This document shows, in pieces, positions 61,316 through 64,000 of a stretch of DNA of 64,000 bases (positions are counted from its first letter, which is position 1; each line of letters opens with the position of its first letter). The notes under the pieces are model-generated. The model saw nothing but the letters and a program-made list of their open reading frames with translations, made no database searches and had not been told where the DNA came from. This DNA comes from Clostridiales bacterium. Its GTDB lineage: Bacteria > Acidobacteriota > Aminicenantia > Aminicenantales > UBA8522. The translations under genes and the position numbers were made by a program. The stretch lies in contig JARYMI010000014.1 of NCBI GenBank assembly GCA_029907205.1, positions 1 to 64,000 on the forward strand, read 5' to 3'.

Positions 61316-61455
61316 GGAGATTGCCGGCTGGATCATCAACCACCTCAAGTTGACCTTCGTCGCCGAGAGACCCCCCGCCGCACATCGCCTATCAAGAACT
61401 TTTAATGGCCACTGAGTTATCGGCTGAATATTTTTCATGATCTTCTCTGTGACCA
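61316..61455 (+). mobile_element. IS91-like element 3'-end remnant, copy C
   Basis: Plus-strand DNA translates in part as IINHLKLTFVAERPP, nearly identical to IINHLNLTFVAERPP in copy B (56455-56759). It shares cgccgcacatcgcctatca with copy A. It lies between the FecR gene and a 43-base piece of radical SAM coding sequence. The minus-strand SPOR gene reads through it to its stop at 61392. Confidence 0.78.
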
Positions 61456-64000
61456 GGGCGGCGGGAATAACCACGAAGTTCCACACGAACGCCACACTGT
61501 TCTTCTAGAATGAGAGGATTATGTCCTGTTTTCGCCAATATCTGGGCAATTCTCTGAGCAGAGTTACGGTCTCTGGCGTTGATTCTCACCAGGAAGTATA
61601 CCTGATGAGGCGTTTCCAAGCGCGAAATCTCGACATTCTCGAATTTTTTCTCAAGCTCCTCTTTCAGAGCTTTTGCGTTTTCTCTCAAAGTAAAAGCTCC
61701 CACTTGAACGGCATATTTCTCGCCGCCTCGACCCGGCGAAACATCCTCTAAGACTCCTTCACTCATCTTGACGCTCACTTCGCCCCCGTCGATGATCTGG
61801 ATGGACCGGACGACAGGCACCACCCTAATTTCTACCTCCACGTTTTTCCCCGACTGAACCTCAAACTCGAACATATCCTGCTCGAAGACGTGGAATTCAG
61901 GAAGCGTGTTGTCATAGACCTTCAATGTGTATTTTCCGGGCCGAAGGCCCTCGAACAAAAAACGCCCCTCATCGTCTGACATCTGGTGGTAAGTGTCATC
62001 TCCGCTGGTAAGTTCGACCACCGCGCCTTCAAGCCCCCCGACGGCGACGAGCTTCTGTCCGGCCCCTTCGGCGGCATTCTTTTCGGACGACATCTCGCTC
62101 ACGCTATCTTTAATAGCTGAGGATTTTACGAACTCGTTCGATTCGACTCTCTCGAACTTATAGACCACGATTCGGCCACTCAGGCTCGCGCCCGTCGTCA
62201 AGCCGATGGGACAATCAACCTTGCTGCCGCCTTCGACCATGATTTCAAACGGGAGTTTCTGCAGCGCAATTTTATCTTGTCCAACTTTGTGCTTAGGCAA
62301 GGTCAGATAATACTGGCCAGGCCTGAGCATGTGGAAGACATACTCGCCGTTTCTGTTGGTCACGGTACCCAGGCCGTTGGCCCTGACGACGACTCCCTCG
62401 ATACCCTTCTGGCCGTTTTCTGCGTCATAGACCTTGCCCCGTAGAATGCCCACGGTGGACTTGCGGCTTACCGGTACCCCGACTGGAATAGAGTATTCAA
62501 GAAGGCCGATGAAACTCGGGGACATGACCCCGCCTCGGAAAGGGTTGGAGGCTTTCTGGAAGCGGAATCCTAATTGATGGCCGTTCGGAAATCGATGCGT
62601 CACGGTCATGCCGAAGACATCGTAAATTTTCAGTAGATAAGTCGGGTCTCTGAAACTCTCTTCGCTCAACGCGCTCCGGTAGAAGTCTTGATGGAGCGAG
62701 GTCCGAAAATAGGCAGCTATGTTCGTCTGGCGGAGACGCAGCCCGACCGTGAAATTCAGGTTGAGCTGGCGATTTTTGTCGCCGGTGAATCCCTCGTCCT
62801 GGTCGCGATAGTGGAGGTTTCCGCCAAAGGATAATTTATTATGCAAGATATAGTTCGCCGAAAGCATGTATTCGCGGAGTTCTCTGAATTCTCCTGTCAG
62901 CCGATTATGGGTTTGACCGAAATCGATGATACTTTGAAGATTGAGAGTTCTGAGATTCAGAAAGGACCCCAGCCGCCAGGTCAAATCCTGGTAGTTGAAG
63001 TTGGAGAGGAGGGACAAATCTTCGCGGTCGTGCCTCCTCTCCTCAAGAGAAAGATTGAGCCACGGGAAGACTTGATAATTGGCACCGATAAGGATTGTCT
63101 GGTCATAGAAGGCCGGATAATAGGGCTCGATCGGAGTCCGTCTCTTCTGGTCAATGTAAAGACCGTGGATTTGGATTTTCTTCCAGGGCGAATAGGCGAT
63201 TTGGGCCCAACTGTATTCAAGGTTCCGATAATAACCCCGATAATCCTCGCCGGAGCGGATGGCTGAGACCTGATAAGACACCCTGTCGAATCGTCCGGCG
63301 CTTTCCAGCCAGAGAGCGCTGTTGGGCCGGCGAATGTCTCTGGTGTTCGTCCAATCCCAAGAATATTCCAGGTTGAGGTTGACTTTCCTTAATAAAAAGA
63401 ATTGGGATTTCAGGCTAAAAACCTGGCTCGCCGCGCCGCCAGGTTCGTTCTGGCTCATATAACTCAAATCGAACTTCGCCTTTTCGCCGGGCCCAAAGCT
63501 CAATTGAAAAGCCTTCTGGGATTCCTCCTCATAGAAGAGGTTTCGTTCATAATACCCGCGGAGGCTGAAAACCCCCGATTTGAAACTAACTTCGACCCCC
63601 CGACCAAAATCGCCGTATTCAGTCAGGGGCGTCAGGCTGAACACTTTATCTCCGACATGGACACCAAGGCGCGGGGAATCATAGCTCAGCCAGTATTCCT
63701 CATGCTGAAGTCCAAATAAATAGAGGTTTTTTCCCGATGGACCGCGGAAGAGAAAATCAACCCTGTGCCGGCTCTTCTCATCAAGGGCCCCCGTTCCCGC
63801 GAGTTTGAACTGGGCGTAGCTGCGCCCGCCGCTTGTTGTGATGCCCAGCCACCCGGCTTCGGCCGGCAGCTTATGGAAATTATCGTTTTTGCCGTATACG
63901 CGGGGAATAACCTCGACTGTCGCCACAGCCTGAGCCCTCAGCATTCCCTTCTCCGGGAGGAATGCTTCGGCTGCAAACTGAAGAATATGGTCGGTTGACT
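61392..64000 (-). CDS. large outer-membrane-type protein with regulatory beta-sandwich and SPOR domains (5' end outside window)
   Basis: Partial gene. The frame continues past the apparent ATG at 63944 to the window edge (reading STDHILQFAAEAFLPEKG before it). About 500 residues of alternating aromatic beta strands (YYRNLEYSWAQIAYSPWKKIQIHGLYIDQ, FLNLRTLNLQSIIDFGQTHNRL) suggest an outer-membrane barrel. Two carboxypeptidase-regulatory-like domains follow (VYDAENGQKGIEGVVVRANG; GRFLFEGLRPGKYTLKVYDN), then a SPOR domain (YAVQVGAFTLRENAKALKEELE...VYFLVRINARDRNSAQRIAQ). The last 33 residues or so (CGVRVELRGYSRRPGHRE...) are encoded by the radical SAM fragment and IS91-like debris, so the native C-terminus was replaced just after LILEEQ. 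Confidence 0.8.
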   Translation of the reverse strand, partial: STDHILQFAAEAFLPEKGMLRAQAVATVEVIPRVYGKNDNFHKLPAEAGWLGITTSGGRSYAQFKLAGTGALDEKSRHRVDFLFRGPSGKNLYLFGLQHEEYWLSYDSPRLGVHVGDKVFSLTPLTEYGDFGRGVEVSFKSGVFSLRGYYERNLFYEEESQKAFQLSFGPGEKAKFDLSYMSQNEPGGAASQVFSLKSQFFLLRKVNLNLEYSWDWTNTRDIRRPNSALWLESAGRFDRVSYQVSAIRSGEDYRGYYRNLEYSWAQIAYSPWKKIQIHGLYIDQKRRTPIEPYYPAFYDQTILIGANYQVFPWLNLSLEERRHDREDLSLLSNFNYQDLTWRLGSFLNLRTLNLQSIIDFGQTHNRLTGEFRELREYMLSANYILHNKLSFGGNLHYRDQDEGFTGDKNRQLNLNFTVGLRLRQTNIAAYFRTSLHQDFYRSALSEESFRDPTYLLKIYDVFGMTVTHRFPNGHQLGFRFQKASNPFRGGVMSPSFIGLLEYSIPVGVPVSRKSTVGILRGKVYDAENGQKGIEGVVVRANGLGTVTNRNGEYVFHMLRPGQYYLTLPKHKVGQDKIALQKLPFEIMVEGGSKVDCPIGLTTGASLSGRIVVYKFERVESNEFVKSSAIKDSVSEMSSEKNAAEGAGQKLVAVGGLEGAVVELTSGDDTYHQMSDDEGRFLFEGLRPGKYTLKVYDNTLPEFHVFEQDMFEFEVQSGKNVEVEIRVVPVVRSIQIIDGGEVSVKMSEGVLEDVSPGRGGEKYAVQVGAFTLRENAKALKEELEKKFENVEISRLETPHQVYFLVRINARDRNSAQRIAQILAKTGHNPLILEEQCGVRVELRGYSRRPGHREDHEKYSADNSVAIKSS
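61453..61495 (+). repeat. 43-base fragment of a radical SAM gene
   Basis: Matches 51410-51452 in the intact radical SAM gene at 41 of 43 positions by hand alignment (core: gcgggaataaccacgaa, then ttccacacgaacgccac). No other part of that gene is present here. Confidence 0.8.

Overview
The window looks like a chromosomal segment from a Gram-negative bacterium, most likely an Acidobacteriota-type lineage such as Candidatus Aminicenantes. That assignment is inference from gene content, with no marker gene or database search behind it. The Gram-negative signs are two periplasmic SurA/PrsA-type foldases, an EnvC/YibQ division-hydrolase cluster, an O-antigen-type ABC exporter, a heptose-phosphate adenylyltransferase, and a SPOR-ended outer-membrane-type protein. 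CHAT-TPR proteins, zinc-ribbon Ser/Thr kinase remnants and pyruvoyl-dependent arginine decarboxylase fit Aminicenantes-like genomes.

Layout. 1-7.9 kb: two large TPR-CHAT (caspase-like) proteins bracket a membrane glycosyltransferase and an ECF sigma/zinc-finger anti-sigma pair. This is the best candidate for an undescribed signalling system. 8.1-12 kb: a secreted peroxiredoxin-like protein, a conserved unknown, a GT9 enzyme and a flavodiiron protein. 12-16.5 kb: a flippase-like membrane protein followed by an EnvC / S41 / divergent-deacetylase operon in which the first two have lost their catalytic residues. 16.6-23.1 kb: a lipoprotein, PdaD, two PPIases and Mfd. 23.2-29.4 kb: a probably Tat-exported molybdenum hydroxylase operon with a membrane protein, then a membrane-anchored class-I amidotransferase-like protein. 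29.6-41.5 kb, all on the minus strand: response regulator, accD, folC, the F1 and peripheral-stalk ATP synthase genes (no a or c subunit gene here), a methyltransferase, a Wzm/Wzt exporter and rfaE2. 41.6-52.1 kb: a glycan-assembly region with two GT2s, a GT4, an epimerase, an acyltransferase, a GT9, rsmA, a radical SAM enzyme and a dicarboxylate symporter.

52.1-61.5 kb is an accessory graveyard. It holds three decayed 3' ends of an IS91-like transposase, a HEPN fragment, an inverted pair of lipoprotein fragments, two broken kinase fragments and a frameshifted VCBS/FG-GAP gene. It also contains one apparently intact DDE insertion sequence (53836-55721) with 16-bp inverted repeats and a perfect 9-bp target duplication. 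Intact genes among the debris are a conserved DUF5674 pair, an AAA/DUF4143 ATPase and a FecR-domain protein. The window closes inside a large beta-rich, carboxypeptidase-regulatory/SPOR protein whose C-terminal tail was written by transposon debris.

Genes at both ends (3-2000 and 61392-64000) are cut by the window. No rRNA, tRNA or CRISPR array was seen. Several consensus-like sigma-70 promoters could be read by eye.
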